Origin: Perkinsus marinus ATCC 50983
Taxonomy: Eukaryota > Perkinsozoa > Perkinsida > Perkinsidae
Direction of reading: 5' to 3'
Assembly: GCF_000006405.1 (NCBI RefSeq)
Contig: NW_003214156.1
Location: 70,910-114,648, forward strand
DNA length: 43,739 bases
In this document: positions 31,490-42,762 of the stretch, piece after piece
How positions within the stretch are numbered: the first letter of the stretch is position 1
Layout of the letters: each line of letters starts with the position of its first letter
The notes under the pieces: generated by a model
The model's input: the letters and a program-made list of their open reading frames with translations, nothing else
What the model was told of the DNA's origin: nothing
The model's database searches: none
Translations under genes and position numbers: made by a program

Positions 31490-31589
31490 NNNNNNNNNNN
31501 NNNNNNNNNNNNNNNNNNNNNNNNNNNNNNNNNNNNNNNNNNNNNNNNNNNNNNNNNNNNNNNNNNNNNNNNNNNNNNNNNNNNNNNNN
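31490..31589. other. Assembly gap (100 N)
   Basis: Exactly 100 undetermined bases. They directly follow the end of block A, so the true right boundary of the duplication is hidden. Confidence 1.
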
Positions 31590-31914
31590 ACGCTATGTAG
31601 CAGCTACAGCCTGGTTCAACACTACTCAGCTGTTAGACTACCATCGCTGCTCTACCTGAGAGGAATTTCGAACTAACGCGATGTCTAATACTGCAGCCCC
31701 TGCCCTGAATGCTATGTGAGCTCTCAACTCGACTGGTTAACTGTCAGAAGTCAACAGGCCCTAGCTGTGATCGCTATGCTAACTACTAGCTAGCTACCAG
31801 CTAGCTAAAGCTTAGTTCACTCCGTAATCATTCATTGTGTTCATCCGTGTACCACGTTCGAGGAGTGGTCGGGGAATTCCCGACGGAAACACATGGCCAG
31901 TAGGGCTAGTAGGG
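31590..31914. other. Stretch without a recognised feature
   Basis: Sequence after the gap, with a short AACTACTAGCTAGCTACCAG repeat-like tract near 31780. No gene recognised. Confidence 0.4.
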
Positions 31915-32155
31915 GCATTTTCAAAGCTGCTATCGAGCAATGGAAGAAGTCCGATTTCATAAAGGAGACTCCGTTAGAAGTGTTGAAAACAACGCATCTA
32001 TTGCTATGCGTTGAGCAATTACATAAAAGTACTACACCCGTCCGGCCATGTTGCGATATGCGATGGGCCAACGAGGCAATCTGAATTGAGAATCTCAGAC
32101 GGTGGCGCTCCTTTTTTTTCAGTTGAGCCTCCGGATGAATTGGTGATTATTGACT
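31915..32155 (+). mobile_element. Fossil LTR-retrotransposon fragment (reverse transcriptase region)
   Basis: A short, broken plus-strand piece of the same family as the element at 32832-37697. It corresponds to the N-terminal part of its reverse transcriptase region. No LTR is attached. Confidence 0.8.
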
Positions 32156-32831
32156 CAGTTGAGCCTCAGAGAAGCCCCTAGAATGGAGAGTCGACACATA
32201 GCCACTCCTAGTATGGGTCGGCTCTTACACTGCAGGTGAAAATTTTGGGAATGAATGAAATCGATCGTGAAACGGATAACAACTACAGAAACATTTGATG
32301 TTGGGAGTATAGATGGTTCGGGTGGAATATGAACCTGTACGCGAATGTACTCCTCATACATGATAATGATATCATGGAATGACTCACTGGAGCAATAGGT
32401 GTGGATTCCATACTGTGGAAATTTCCACACTGTGGAAATTTGCACTGATTCACCAAATAATGCCGGTTTATCATGTAGGCCTTTCTACGAACAACATATT
32501 GTACCTCGGAGTCATTGTAGGGATCATTATGAGCATGAGTTGTAGTTACTGGACGTAGTGAAGAGTTTGGCCGGGAAGTCTGAGCGGGTAAAGATTAAAT
32601 GAGGACTTGGTAATCTGCGTACCATATTTCCTCTAAATGGCGATGTTGTCAATATTAATATTGATATTCTCTATGATGGAGTCAATACCTCAGTCGGAGA
32701 AGCTGGCAGAATTGAACTCATGAAGCTCCGTATATTCTTATTTTACATGGATTGAGGGAATCTAAGTGTTGATAGCAGCTGGTGGTGTGAATATGAATGG
32801 ATGGAGCGTACGGCGTAGAAGATTGAGTGGA
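32156..32831. other. Stretch between retroelement pieces
   Basis: Contains a 16-bp perfect palindrome TGTGGAAATTTCCACA (32414-32429) followed by a second TGTGGAAATTT. No gene and no clear homology to the neighbouring element. Confidence 0.4.
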
Positions 32832-33009
32832 TGTAGTCGTCTTTCCTCAGTTCTGACTTCGGAACGCGACATAGGGAGTCGGTAGGCCGAGTAAAGAGGG
32901 GCCGCGCGTTGGCTGACGTGAATAAAGGCCGTTAGCTATATGGGGAGAATCGATCAATTTTGTCTACTGCGCACAATCATGCTGTCTCGAATTCAATGGT
33001 TCCACCACA
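32832..33009 (-). repeat. 3' LTR of the fossil element
   Basis: 178 bp; on the minus strand it runs from TGTGGTGGAACC to GACGACTACA. It contains no recognised gene. Confidence 0.9.
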
Positions 33010-33367
33010 CGCCCCCCTCGCAGGAGTTAGAAACCTGCGGGCATGGGTGGTTTAAGACGAGAATCGAGCTTTTCTAAGGCAGTAGACGAAATATGTTTTA
33101 GATATTTCAAATGTACAATACGCTTCCGTAAATCAGGCATTAAAATACGATAAATGAGGGGTGATAACTGATTAAGAATGCGAACGACAAGATATGGCCG
33201 TTCGTGCCTCTTGGCATCTTCCGCATCAACCACAAAACGCCTTTGGTGGGTAGGGAGCGGTTGGGAGAGGCTGGGGGCTCAGTCGGAGATCTTGCTCCAG
33301 GCCTAAATCGTGACGGGAGTCTTGGAAAAACCCAAGGCTCATACGTGAATATGGTTTCATGTGGGGA

Positions 33368-36097
33368 CTATGTTGTTCGACCACTTATCGCAGTGTTAAG
33401 CAGCTGAGTGGCGCGGACTACAAGCTGTTTAAATGTAGGGAATGATAACTCGGTCGGATCGCGCCGACAACGAACTCTTTCGTTGATTATGCGAAACACA
33501 CGTTCGCATTTGCCGTTGCACCAAGAACTGAAGACTGAGGAACAAACGTGCCGACAGGACACACGCTTCATCGCATCTGCGAATGCAGTAGAAATGAATT
33601 GCGATCCATCATCGATATGAATGCCCTCAGGTGTAGTGTTGAATGTTGCATCCACTACCCTGAACAGTGCTAAACAGTCCTCGGTCGATGGCGCAATACG
33701 CCAGGCGTATACAAGACTGTCCGAGTTATCGTGTAAGAGCTCCAATTGTCCACTAGGGCAATCACATACATTGTCTTTATGGCTTTATGAAATGGACCAC
33801 TGATGTTCATGTGAATCATCTGCTATGGACGTTGAGCTCTGAGTTCGCATTGGCCGAACGCTAAGCCAAGCTGGGCTGGGGCGGATCGAGTGATCTTGCC
33901 CGTAGCACAGACATCGCAACTCGCTACAAACTCGTTGCAGTGTTGCTTGAGGGATGGGCAACGAACAATGCGTCGCATACGCTCATACAGAGACTTCGCT
34001 CCCTCATGTTCATGCAACATGGTTGCTACATACTTCAGTTCTGATCCCCACGACATGATCAGTCTACCATGTTCGTCTCGTTCGTCTGATGAAGTAGCGG
34101 ACGAACTGGACTGAATCAGTGCTGCTATAGTTTCATCGCAGGTCTCATCTGCACTGTGAGAAGATGGAGAAATACAATACTGCGGTATCCGACTTAACTT
34201 GTCTGCCAGATTGCTCTCACTAGGGATAAGCTCTACTGTGAGGGTAACTCTCAATGCGGTGCAAGTATCCTGGAAGGTCTTAAGACGACTTTCCACCAGG
34301 GTTGCATTGAGACCGTGAACGGCTCTCCAGTGGCGTTCTTGGTGGCGTGTAATCCAAGCCACAACGCTATGAGTCATAGCCTATGACTGTCACATCTTAA
34401 TGTGACCTTTTTCCAGCTTCACAGTTTAGAGCAGTTATATACTTGCCAATGAGCTGCTGACTGAGTATAGCAGCTTCAAGTTCAGCCAGATTTATGTGAC
34501 GGCAATCGCGGACACTACGAAGGCGTCTGCTGTCCTCGACATAGACACCGCCGATAGTGAGTGCCACGCCCAAGGCATGTTTACTAGCATCAGTGTATAC
34601 CACCCACTCCTGATTTGCATTATAGTTCCATATGCCTCCTATGGGATCACCATGCTGGACTGTATCGCTCATGAGTTTTTCGCATGCTGTGAGGATATGG
34701 CTATCTACTGGTGAATCCCACGAAAACTCTTTACTGGGGATTCGTAGAGTCGCTAATCTCTTAAGCGAAGCCGCTGCGGGTCTTCCCCAACGAGCGATAG
34801 GATAATGTCCAATGAGTTTGCCTGCCCATTTATGAATCTCACGCCGAGTACATGTTCGGCAATCTAACAGAGGTAAATCGCCTCTTCGACGCCAAGTGCC
34901 ATCTCGTTGGCGTTCTAGTTCGAGGACTCTGCTCTCTTTGAGAGGGGTAGGCTCTTTGCTGGGAAATCCGTTACGTAACAGAATATCTCTAATGGCTTGG
35001 GCCCATGATCGCTGTGTGATGATATCATCGACGTATATGTCGAAGATAACTGTCAGTGGGATGCACATTTGTCGAATATCGTTTAGTATTAGAGCCAAAG
35101 TCTTTGGCGCTACATTGAGGCCAAATGGCATTCGCACTATTCGGTAAGCCGTATGTGGCTCCCAACGTAACCGGATTCCGAGCCAATAAGGCTGATCTTC
35201 ATCAATGAAGATACAGAGATACGCCTTTTTCGAATCAATCATCACCAATTCATCCGGAGGCTCAACTGAGAAGGAGCTCCACCGTCTGAGATTCTCAATG
35301 CATGCCAATGGCGTATCTCGATGCTCATTGGGGGTACTACAGATTGCCTCGTTGGCCCATCGCATATCGCAACATGGCCGGACGGGTGTAGTACTCTTAT
35401 GTAATTGCTCAACGCATAGCAATGGATGAGTTGCTTTCAACTCTTCTAATGGAGTCTCCTTTATGCAATCGGACTCCTTCCATTGCTCGATAGCAGCTTT
35501 AAAAAGCTCAATAATCTCTGGTGTCTTCCTGCTGAAGACATCATAATCTGGAGGCATGATGTGCTTGGATGGTTCTGACGAGTTAACCCAATTCCAATGG
35601 AGCTCCCAAATGGCTCCTTCGTCAGATTCTGGGAGACCAAGTCGCCGAACTGTAACATCTGACGCGTGCAATTCACGTGTCACTGGGCTCCCATGATGCA
35701 GTGGGCGTTCAGTTTCCACGTCACAGCCAATGTGACTGTCAATGGCATCACGGCCGTCAGTAACTTGAACCCCAATATGACACTTATATGTGTCTATGGT
35801 AAACAGAGTGTTATAACTCACAGAACAGAGATCATCGTGAGGCATCGTAGATGTCTCAGGATACCTCGGCTCGAGAAGGTCAATATTAGGCTGATTCCCT
35901 GAGAAGCGAATACTTATACCTCCAATTGCTTTTATCCAATCTAAGCCGAGAATCCCGGCCAAAATAATTCTATCCGACGGTTCATTATTGCTATGTTGCC
36001 GGCATACAGCAACTAACGGTTGGTCTGTGACTAAGACCTCCCGTAACACCACAGTCGTCTCCGATTGAAAATCGCTAGGAAGACTGATATTGGTCAA
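33368..36097 (-). pseudogene. Fossil pol region (PR, RT, RNase H, INT)
   Basis: Family signatures seen, in order on the minus strand: a GLDWIKAIGG-type protease-like region; reverse transcriptase around 34900-35510 with IYVDDIIT; RNase H around 34400-34620 with YTDASKHALG; an H2C2 integrase head near 33900-34010; and an integrase core near 33420-33640 with HIDDGSQF. The region is spread over several open segments and is broken. Confidence 0.85.
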
Positions 36098-36282
36098 GAC
36101 TTGACATTGATAAGACTTCTGGAATATAGTATTGATCGACTTTGTATGACCAGCACTAGCGTGAGTGCTGCCACTAAAGCCTGAAGTGGATGACAGGATG
36201 GTGATGGAACAACCAGAATCAATCAGGAGGTATAGTCCCTTAAGAACTATAAGTAATACACTCGAAGCAAGGCTAGGGGTGG

Positions 36283-37508
36283 TTACTTTATTGGCTCTTG
36301 CCTGTCATCTGTAATCTTTCGGGACGGGCATACACTGGCCCAATGGCCATAGCCTCCGCACACATAACATTGCTGTTGATTTGACCAGCCACCGAACCAC
36401 GTATACCGAGAACTTCTCATAGCTTTGCCTCGTCCTTTGGTCTTCCCTTTCCCCTTTCCATAGTTGGTTCCTTTACTAGGAGACGAATTGGAAGACCATC
36501 CTTTGGATCCCTTGCCGCCTTTCTTTCCACCATACGAATATTGGCCCTTGGCAGGAACCGATGCGACAGCACCTAGCTCCTCCTGGCCCTGTGCTTGAGT
36601 GGAAGTGCCGGCATCCTCCACTTCAAAAAGTGGACGAGTGAGATCAATGGCTTTAGGCAAAGCTCGTTCCTTGAGAGCCAAGGCCGACCACATGCCATAG
36701 CTTTGCTTGACAGCTTGAGTCTGTGGCAAACTGTTCCAGTAGAAAGTCGCCGCAACTTTTTCATGACTCTGAGAGTCAAGATCCTTGAATGCTAGCACTG
36801 TGTTGTGTCGGATATCGGCTCCGTAACAATCATTAGTATCTTTGCCAATGCTAAAGTGCATGGCAATCAACTTCTTAAAGCTCTGTTTCTCCCCCTGACC
36901 GAATGATCGGTGGAGGCGGAGCCAAATTTCACGCTCAACGGCTTCGTCATCCAGGGAGGGATCGAAGTTTTGCTTAGACAATAGTCGATAGGCTTTACCT
37001 GTCAGACTATTGATTAGGTTGGACCTTCTCTCTTTTGGGGTCCACTTCTTAGATCAGGCTATCGAACACCAGCGCGCCTGCCACTCGTCGAGCGACATCG
37101 CATCAGCGGTCCTTTCGCCGCTATATAAGGCCAACTTAGGAGCCTTGAAACCTATTTCTCCCCCGCTACTTGAAAAGTCACTTGCGAAAACGGGTGGATT
37201 CACACATGCCTGAACATCGCTGTTGTCTCTTGGCTGTGATGGCCGAGCTCCAAAGGCAGCCGCGGTAGCACTCGGGTCGACACTCTGAGTAGTAGGCCGC
37301 GGCAGGGGGGTTGCTTGTGCAATGGGATGCTGAGGAAGGTCTTGGGGAGGATGATCCTCAATCCTGAGGCCATGACGATGGCGAGGGGTCCTTGAGGGGC
37401 TACTCGAAATATGCTGACCGCCGCCCTCGGGGTCGTCGACAAACATTGCCCTCAGATGATTGTTAATGTCCAAAGCGTTCCTTGGGGACACCGAAGCTTC
37501 TTGAGGGG
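36283..37508 (-). pseudogene. Fossil gag region with zinc knuckle
   Basis: A gag-like region whose C-terminal part is Gly/Lys-rich and carries a CX2CX4HX4C zinc knuckle (CYVCGGYGHWASVC, near 36330-36372). It lies directly after the primer-binding site, in the expected place. It is broken. Confidence 0.8.
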
Positions 37509-37519
37509 TCTGGGCACCA

Positions 37520-37697
37520 TGTAGTCGTCTTTCCTCAGTTCTGACTTCGGAACGCAACATAGGGAGTCGGTAGGCCGAGTAAAGAGGGGCCTCGCGTTGG
37601 CTGACGTGAATAAAGGCCGTTAGCTATATGGGGCGAATCGATCAACTCTGTCTACTGCGCACAATCATGCTGTCTCGAATTCAATGGTTCCACCACA
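37520..37697 (-). repeat. 5' LTR of the fossil element
   Basis: 178 bp, about 97% identical to the copy at 32832-33009. The internal edge abuts the primer-binding site. Confidence 0.9.
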
Positions 37698-38326
37698 GCG
37701 GAGAACGGGAATATCACGTGAACCTCAACTACGCATAATATTATTAATGAATGGCATTGCATTGTGTACCAAACTTGCAACGGGGCTCGCATGCGAAAAT
37801 TGGAGCCATCTGCATGTGCAAAATACGATGAGCTGTATGTTATCGGAATTTTTCTCTCGGATATGCGGATACTGCGTGCAAAACCATAAAACAGCGCATT
37901 TTTGTATGGGAAAGCTAAGTCACAGAATCTGCGTGACTCCAAAAGCATGATCAATAATTAATTGGCCATAGATTGAACCAGTACTGTGTGCACAACATAC
38001 ATACTACTTGCTGCGAAGAATAGTAAAGATATCCTTTTTGACTGAATCGAAAACCGGTATAATCGTGCGCGAAATGCGAGGTTTTTTCACTCGTAAGCTA
38101 TGTCACGGACGTTTTAAGACCCAATAGCACGCAAGCACATCAACGATTTAGAGTTGAGTTAACGTAGATGATACACAGGGTTATGCATGAATGATTGGAG
38201 ATCACGCAGGACACACAGTAGAACACACATACGAAAACTCGGGGAAAAAGTCGCTACGAACAAATATAAAAGTGAAAATTGACGCACGATGACAATCGTT
38301 GCATGTTCTCCTATTCTGGTATAGAT
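37698..38326. other. Stretch between retroelement pieces
   Basis: A/T-leaning sequence with no long frame, repeat or structure recognised. Confidence 0.4.
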
Positions 38327-38800
38327 TCACGTATGAGCCTTGGATTTTTCCAAGACTCTCGCCACGATATCGGCCTGAAGCACAATCTCCGACTGAGCCC
38401 CCAGCCTCTCCCAACCGCCCCCTACCCACCCAAGGTGATTTGTGGTTAATGCGGAAAATGTAAAGAGGCACGAACGGCCATATCTTGTGCGTTCTTAATC
38501 AGTTGTGACCTCTCATTTATCGTATTTTGATGCCTGATTCACGGAAGCATATTATACATTTGAAATACTTAAAATACATTTCGTCTACTACCTTAGAAGA
38601 GCTCGATTCTCGTCTTAAACCACATATGCCCGCAGGTTTCTAACTCCTGCGAGGGGGGGCGTGTGGTGGAACCATTGAATTCGAGACAGCATGATTGTGC
38701 GCAGTAGACAAAGTTGATCGATTTACCCATATAGCTAACGGCCTTCACTCACGTCAGCCAACGTGAGGCCCCCTCTTTACCCGGCCTACCGACTCCCTAG
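38327..38800 (+). mobile_element. Fossil LTR-retrotransposon 3' fragment with truncated LTR
   Basis: A plus-strand piece of the same family: about 335 bp of non-coding 3' internal sequence, the purine tract, and the first 139 bp of the 178-bp LTR (38662-38800). It is more diverged than the two LTRs of the neighbouring element are from each other. It ends about 55 bp before the ATG of the secreted gene at 38856. Confidence 0.85.
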
Positions 38801-38855
38801 GTCTTCGTGTCAGCTTACGAGTACATTTGTGGCTGACATCCTCACGTCCCAAACG

Positions 38856-39698
38856 ATGAGCTTTTCCCTGAATTGGTTGCTAATGACTCAAGCCCTAGTT
38901 ATTGTCGCCACAGCTCAGGATGTTGGCAAGTTTGTTCACGAGACGGAAGACTACCGTATAACCTACGACGTGGATGAGAAACATGAAGCTACTTTTACTT
39001 TCTGGGTTCCGAGTCCCCCTGGGAGGTGGTCTCCGGACCGAACGTCTTTCAGCTTCAGTGTCATTAGGAAGCCTCCTGAGGAGTTCACTCACGGGCCATA
39101 CCCCTTGTCAAAGACCGACAGTTTCACCTACGCCATTGACTTTGAAGGGCCAAGAGCCAGTGCCCATGATTGGTATAAGTCTATTGAGAGGTTACTGCTG
39201 AGGAACAACGTCATTGACAACGATAATTCTGAGCCGTACGGTGGTATTCAGTCTGAGGACTTGACCGTTCTGACTTATACAAGCGGTGACACTTTCTCAA
39301 CCTCCTTCCGGAATGAAGACATCACGTTCATGAGGGTCGGAGGCAGCCTGACACCGGGCGAGTATGTCTTCAAGCAGAAAGCGGCTCCCTATCTCGAGGT
39401 GAGTTACAGAATACGCTCTGACGAGTATGGAGATATGAGGGTTAAGTGCAAGGAGCGTCGAACCTCTCGTTTAAGTTTCAAGCTTTCCCGCCGCACTAGG
39501 GGTCTGTTATACGATCACTATGCTGTGGAGCCGGCCGGCGCTGGTACCTTATACCAATTCCTCCACCAGGTCAGGAATGTTTGCCCGACCATACGTTTGG
39601 ATGCTGACGACCTATCGAAAGTGGTCTTTGCCACTGAGAAAACTATCTTCGTGAGTCTCGGAAGGGCTCGCCTGGCTCTCTCCATCGGAGGTGCGTAA
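38856..39698 (+). CDS. Two-domain secreted protein, intact copy B (280 aa)
   Basis: The start at 38856 is chosen over an upstream in-frame ATG at 38763 because the latter lies inside LTR sequence. MSFSLNWLLMTQALVIVATAQ is a clear signal peptide matching the paralogue at 42763. Residues 22-161 form domain 1: GKFVHETEDYRITYDV, FTYAIDF, HDWYKSIERLLL, DLTVLTYTSGDTFSTSFR, ending FMRV. Residues 162-280 form a more diverged second copy beginning LTPGEYVFKQKA and ending LALSIGGA. There are almost no cysteines. The stop follows GGAGGTGCGTAAC, which also reads as a splice donor (G/GTGCGT), so a further exon cannot be excluded. The family is not one I recognise; the function is unknown, probably extracellular. 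Confidence 0.8.
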   Translation: MSFSLNWLLMTQALVIVATAQDVGKFVHETEDYRITYDVDEKHEATFTFWVPSPPGRWSPDRTSFSFSVIRKPPEEFTHGPYPLSKTDSFTYAIDFEGPRASAHDWYKSIERLLLRNNVIDNDNSEPYGGIQSEDLTVLTYTSGDTFSTSFRNEDITFMRVGGSLTPGEYVFKQKAAPYLEVSYRIRSDEYGDMRVKCKERRTSRLSFKLSRRTRGLLYDHYAVEPAGAGTLYQFLHQVRNVCPTIRLDADDLSKVVFATEKTIFVSLGRARLALSIGGA

Positions 39699-40488
39699 CC
39701 AGTTCATTTTTACTCCCGTCTTTTCCTCGCTCTTGCGCGCCGCTTACTGGGCACAACGTGCTGACATGTTTGAGCCTTGTGGCTCCCTGTCCAATGCCTC
39801 GGGCGCTGCTTCGGCAGATACAGTGTATCTGATACACGAGGAAGACTATTATCATGGTATCCATGACAGACTTCTATCACTCAGCATAGCTCACGAGGTC
39901 ATTCCGCAATGTCACCTGAGACCTCTGCTAGGCGCAGTAGCTAAGACTTTTTCAAATCCCGTATTCTATATCATTTGCGTTTTACGAGTTGAGTCACGTT
40001 CGCTACCAGTCCGAATAGGGTAAAGCCGCCGACGTCACAGTCGTGCATCTTGAATCTTCGGAACACGACTCGTCGAAGTTCCAATGGAGGAGCGTTCAAT
40101 ACTCGATGAATTCTTTTCTGCCCGGTGCAAGGCCCTGTGCTGCAGCTCTTCGTTGGTTGCAGACAAAGGCGTATACTTCTATGAGCCGTGGCAAACGGAC
40201 TGTCAAACCTGTCGGGGATAAATTCAATCCGACAGAATGATGCACATAGAATCCTCCTAAGATTCGCCGAAAATGAGAAGTAACGTCAGTGATATTATGG
40301 TGTTACATTATCATCGCAACTTCGGAATTCGCAGGATCCGATTCAGGATAGGATGAAGATTTGAAAGCTTACGTCACCTCGTTGTGACATAAGACCTAAG
40401 TTAGGTCTTATGTGACAATGGGACAATCGTCGGTGACCATGAACTCTATCAGACAATGCTGAGCCCGTCGGGCTTGCCCACTTCCCGT
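38953..40488 (+). repeat. Segmental duplication, block B part 1
   Basis: The counterpart of 28937-30501. It lacks a short stretch near 40195 present in block A and carries an extra GGAATTC near 40323. Its last 137 bp (40352-40488) are in the opposite orientation. Confidence 0.9.
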
Positions 40489-41463
40489 TTCCCCGACTCT
40501 AATAACTAACTATCGGCCGTCGGGCTGCCCATTTTTTCGTTCTATGGCCCATACCCAGTGGTAGACGAACCAAAGTGCGCGCGCTTTTTTAGTCCAACTC
40601 TCGCTCGCCTCGTGGTCAAACTGAAGCAGTCTGGTCACGTACTCCGTTCAGTCCGCTCTTTTCGTCTCTTCTTTCGAGTGGTTGCGGCAAAGCCTATTTG
40701 TGCTGCATATTTCACTTACTCTCCCCGCTGATCTTTGCTCCGGCCCGTTCATGGCCATACGTAGTTTCTTACTGTCTCTGTTGTCTACCGCCCGTCATTG
40801 GATAGCTTCCCCGTAAGTTCTCGCCCAATATGTCAATCACCGGTCCATGCTACCTGTTCTGTACGTTGGTCGGCGATCCTCTGTGCGCTGCCATCTCCAT
40901 GAACCTGTGGTCGTGGAACACATTGTAGCATACACAGTGCGCATTACGCACGTCTTAGTGTAATCACGTACTTGTGGATGAGCACTTGCATATCATTGCA
41001 CTGGCCGTGCCATATAGCGTTCCCTCCGCGGTAATTTCATATCTCAACACTGTCGAAACGATACAAACTCCAATTACGAGTAAAACACTCACATTACTGA
41101 CGTTAACGATCAGTGGACCATGAGGAATGCTTGGATGCGCTTTCCATGTAATACAGGGCTCCATCCACCCGGCTCATTGCGGACGTAAATCCCCCAAGTT
41201 TTTAGCTTCACAGTTCACAAGGGAGCTTGTAATGTTCAGTCGCATGTTATTCCTTGCGATGCTGACTATGTGCACTAAATCAGCCGGATTCATGCAGCTC
41301 GCGAATCGACTCTCATCTTGCAGTGCAAGACTTGCACAAGCCAATCAAATCCGCCTGCCTGAATATAGGGAGTTCGTCTCATTAATCCCGATCACGAGAA
41401 TCGTTGTTCCTTGTAATTCATCGCTGAGAAGGAGTTCGTGATCCTTCGTTCTTGCCAATGAGG

Positions 41464-41504
41464 TGTGACCGGCGCTCCCGAGCAATCGTGGAGCGCCGGT
41501 CACA
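41464..41504. other. Perfect 15-bp hairpin
   Basis: TGTGACCGGCGCTCC pairs exactly with GGAGCGCCGGTCACA around an 11-nt loop. No T-run follows. It is not shared with block A. Confidence 0.85.
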
Positions 41505-41599
41505 GTTTTGTTCTGTACTACGGTTCACGAGGAGAGTTCCACCGTTGAGCTAATACTTCCACAGAACCTACGGCACCACAGGTTCTACTCAGCCTCTCG

Positions 41600-41652
41600 G
41601 CATCTCATTCATCGGTTCACCTGACTCAGTCAGGCTGACTGAACCGAGATGC
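41600..41652. other. Long imperfect hairpin
   Basis: The outer arm GCATCTC pairs with GAGATGC and the inner arm CGGTTCA with TGAACCG, with a bulge on the left side; CCTGACTCAGTCAGG forms its own small palindrome at the tip. Confidence 0.7.
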
Positions 41653-41818
41653 TCAAAAGCCAATGCTTCGGGAGCACTGCGCTCTCGACATTTGTGTTCG
41701 CGTGGGCTTTGTACCAAGATTCTGAAACTTGAGAGATTCTCGAGAACAAAATTAGTAACCGAGCTGGAGAGATCTTTCATTCGCTTGCCTTACCATCTAG
41801 CCCTATCGACAAACAGCC

Positions 41819-42461
41819 CTAGGTCTATGACTTGCGCCGGAGGAGCACTGAGCCACGAGGTGCCCTATTGTGCGTACAACGTGCCACGGTGTGTACGTAC
41901 AATGCGGGTACGTACCCGGTGCGAAGAGATGCGGTGGTACTACCACCGCATCTCTACTTCGCACAGGTTTGAACCAAGATAAGCCATTGGTTTATCTCAC
42001 ACGAGAAACACAAGGCCGGAGGGAGCTTGTGGAATGGAAATGCCAATGGAAAATAGCTGATGCCCATACCACCCTGCACGCATAAGCACGGACGGGAGAC
42101 AACACGGAGTGAGATACGGACTGGAACACTGTCCCGGACCGCGTCCAGGCGATCGTCACATATATTTGGCCACATTAACTCGTCCGTCGGATAGTGTCGG
42201 CACCGTCACCGACGATCCGCAGGTACTGCGCTGAGCTCAATGAGATCAGTGAACGGTGAGTGGGCGAGTCCCACCGTGGGACTCCCACGGGCTTAATTTC
42301 AGCTGATGGAGTTTATCGCCAACACGGATTGGCCACTCTCGACGAGTCTCTCGTCCCATGGCAGCATAACACCCATGCTTTAAATGCTCTTTTAGTTTTC
42401 TAAGTGATCGTGTTGTAATCCGTTTACTGACCAAGGGGCTCGACGAAAGACCCTCACTCGT
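41819..42461 (+). repeat. Segmental duplication, block B part 2
   Basis: The counterpart of 30841-31489. It is separated from block B part 1 by 1.3 kb, against 0.34 kb in block A, so one block gained or the other lost sequence there. Confidence 0.9.
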
Positions 42462-42762
42462 TTCCAGGGAAACGTCCGCGACACTGCGACTTATGGCGCC
42501 AGCCTGGGGCGGCGCCAGGGCGCCAGCGGCGCTAGTTTCCCGCGTGCCGCACGCGGCGAGCTCGCAAGGCGCAAGTACAGCTGAAACTAGGCTAAATCAT
42601 TGAGTGTCTCTTTCTCTGCGGGTGAAATTGCCTCCTTGAACCTCATTGGCAGCCAGTTATTGGCGCTAAATCGACCAAAATCTCCCGCTGAGAAGATCAG
42701 AGCATCAGGCTGCTTGTCATTTTTTCCTCCAGAGTTTCCTCGATCACTTTTCTTCTCTTTTC
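42462..42762. other. GC-rich palindromic stretch upstream of a secreted gene
   Basis: 42495-42580 is unusually G/C-rich, with nested GGCGCC palindromes and CGCGTGCCGCACGCGG. It begins exactly where the duplicated block ends and lies about 190 bp upstream of the next gene's ATG. It may be a repeat end or a promoter-proximal element. Confidence 0.5.

Larger units (their letters stand above)
32832..37697 (-). mobile_element. Fossil LTR retrotransposon, Ty3/Gypsy-type order (PR-RT-RH-INT)
   Basis: A nearly full-length element of 4.87 kb on the minus strand. It has 178-bp LTRs at both ends (TG...CA), a primer-binding site next to the 5' LTR (TGGTGCCCAGA, 37509-37519) and a purine tract next to the 3' LTR (33010-33022). 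The parts in order are gag, aspartic-protease-like, reverse transcriptase with a YVDD box, RNase H, and integrase with a zinc-binding head and catalytic core. The two LTRs are about 97% identical, which suggests a fairly recent insertion. Flanks GTGGA and GCGGA could be a 5-bp target duplication with one change. The element is broken, with about three or four interruptions. Bel/Pao has the same domain order and is the alternative family. Confidence 0.88.
40024..41818. other. Non-coding tail of block B and unique spacer
   Basis: The first part belongs to block B. From about 40490 to 41818 the sequence is not shared with block A. It holds two strong hairpins (41464-41504 and 41600-41652) but no convincing gene. 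Confidence 0.5.

Noticed and set aside
38763-38855. An upstream ATG extending the copy B secreted protein by 31 residues
   Set aside because: The extension would be encoded partly by LTR sequence and would bury the signal peptide; paralogue C starts at the equivalent of 38856.
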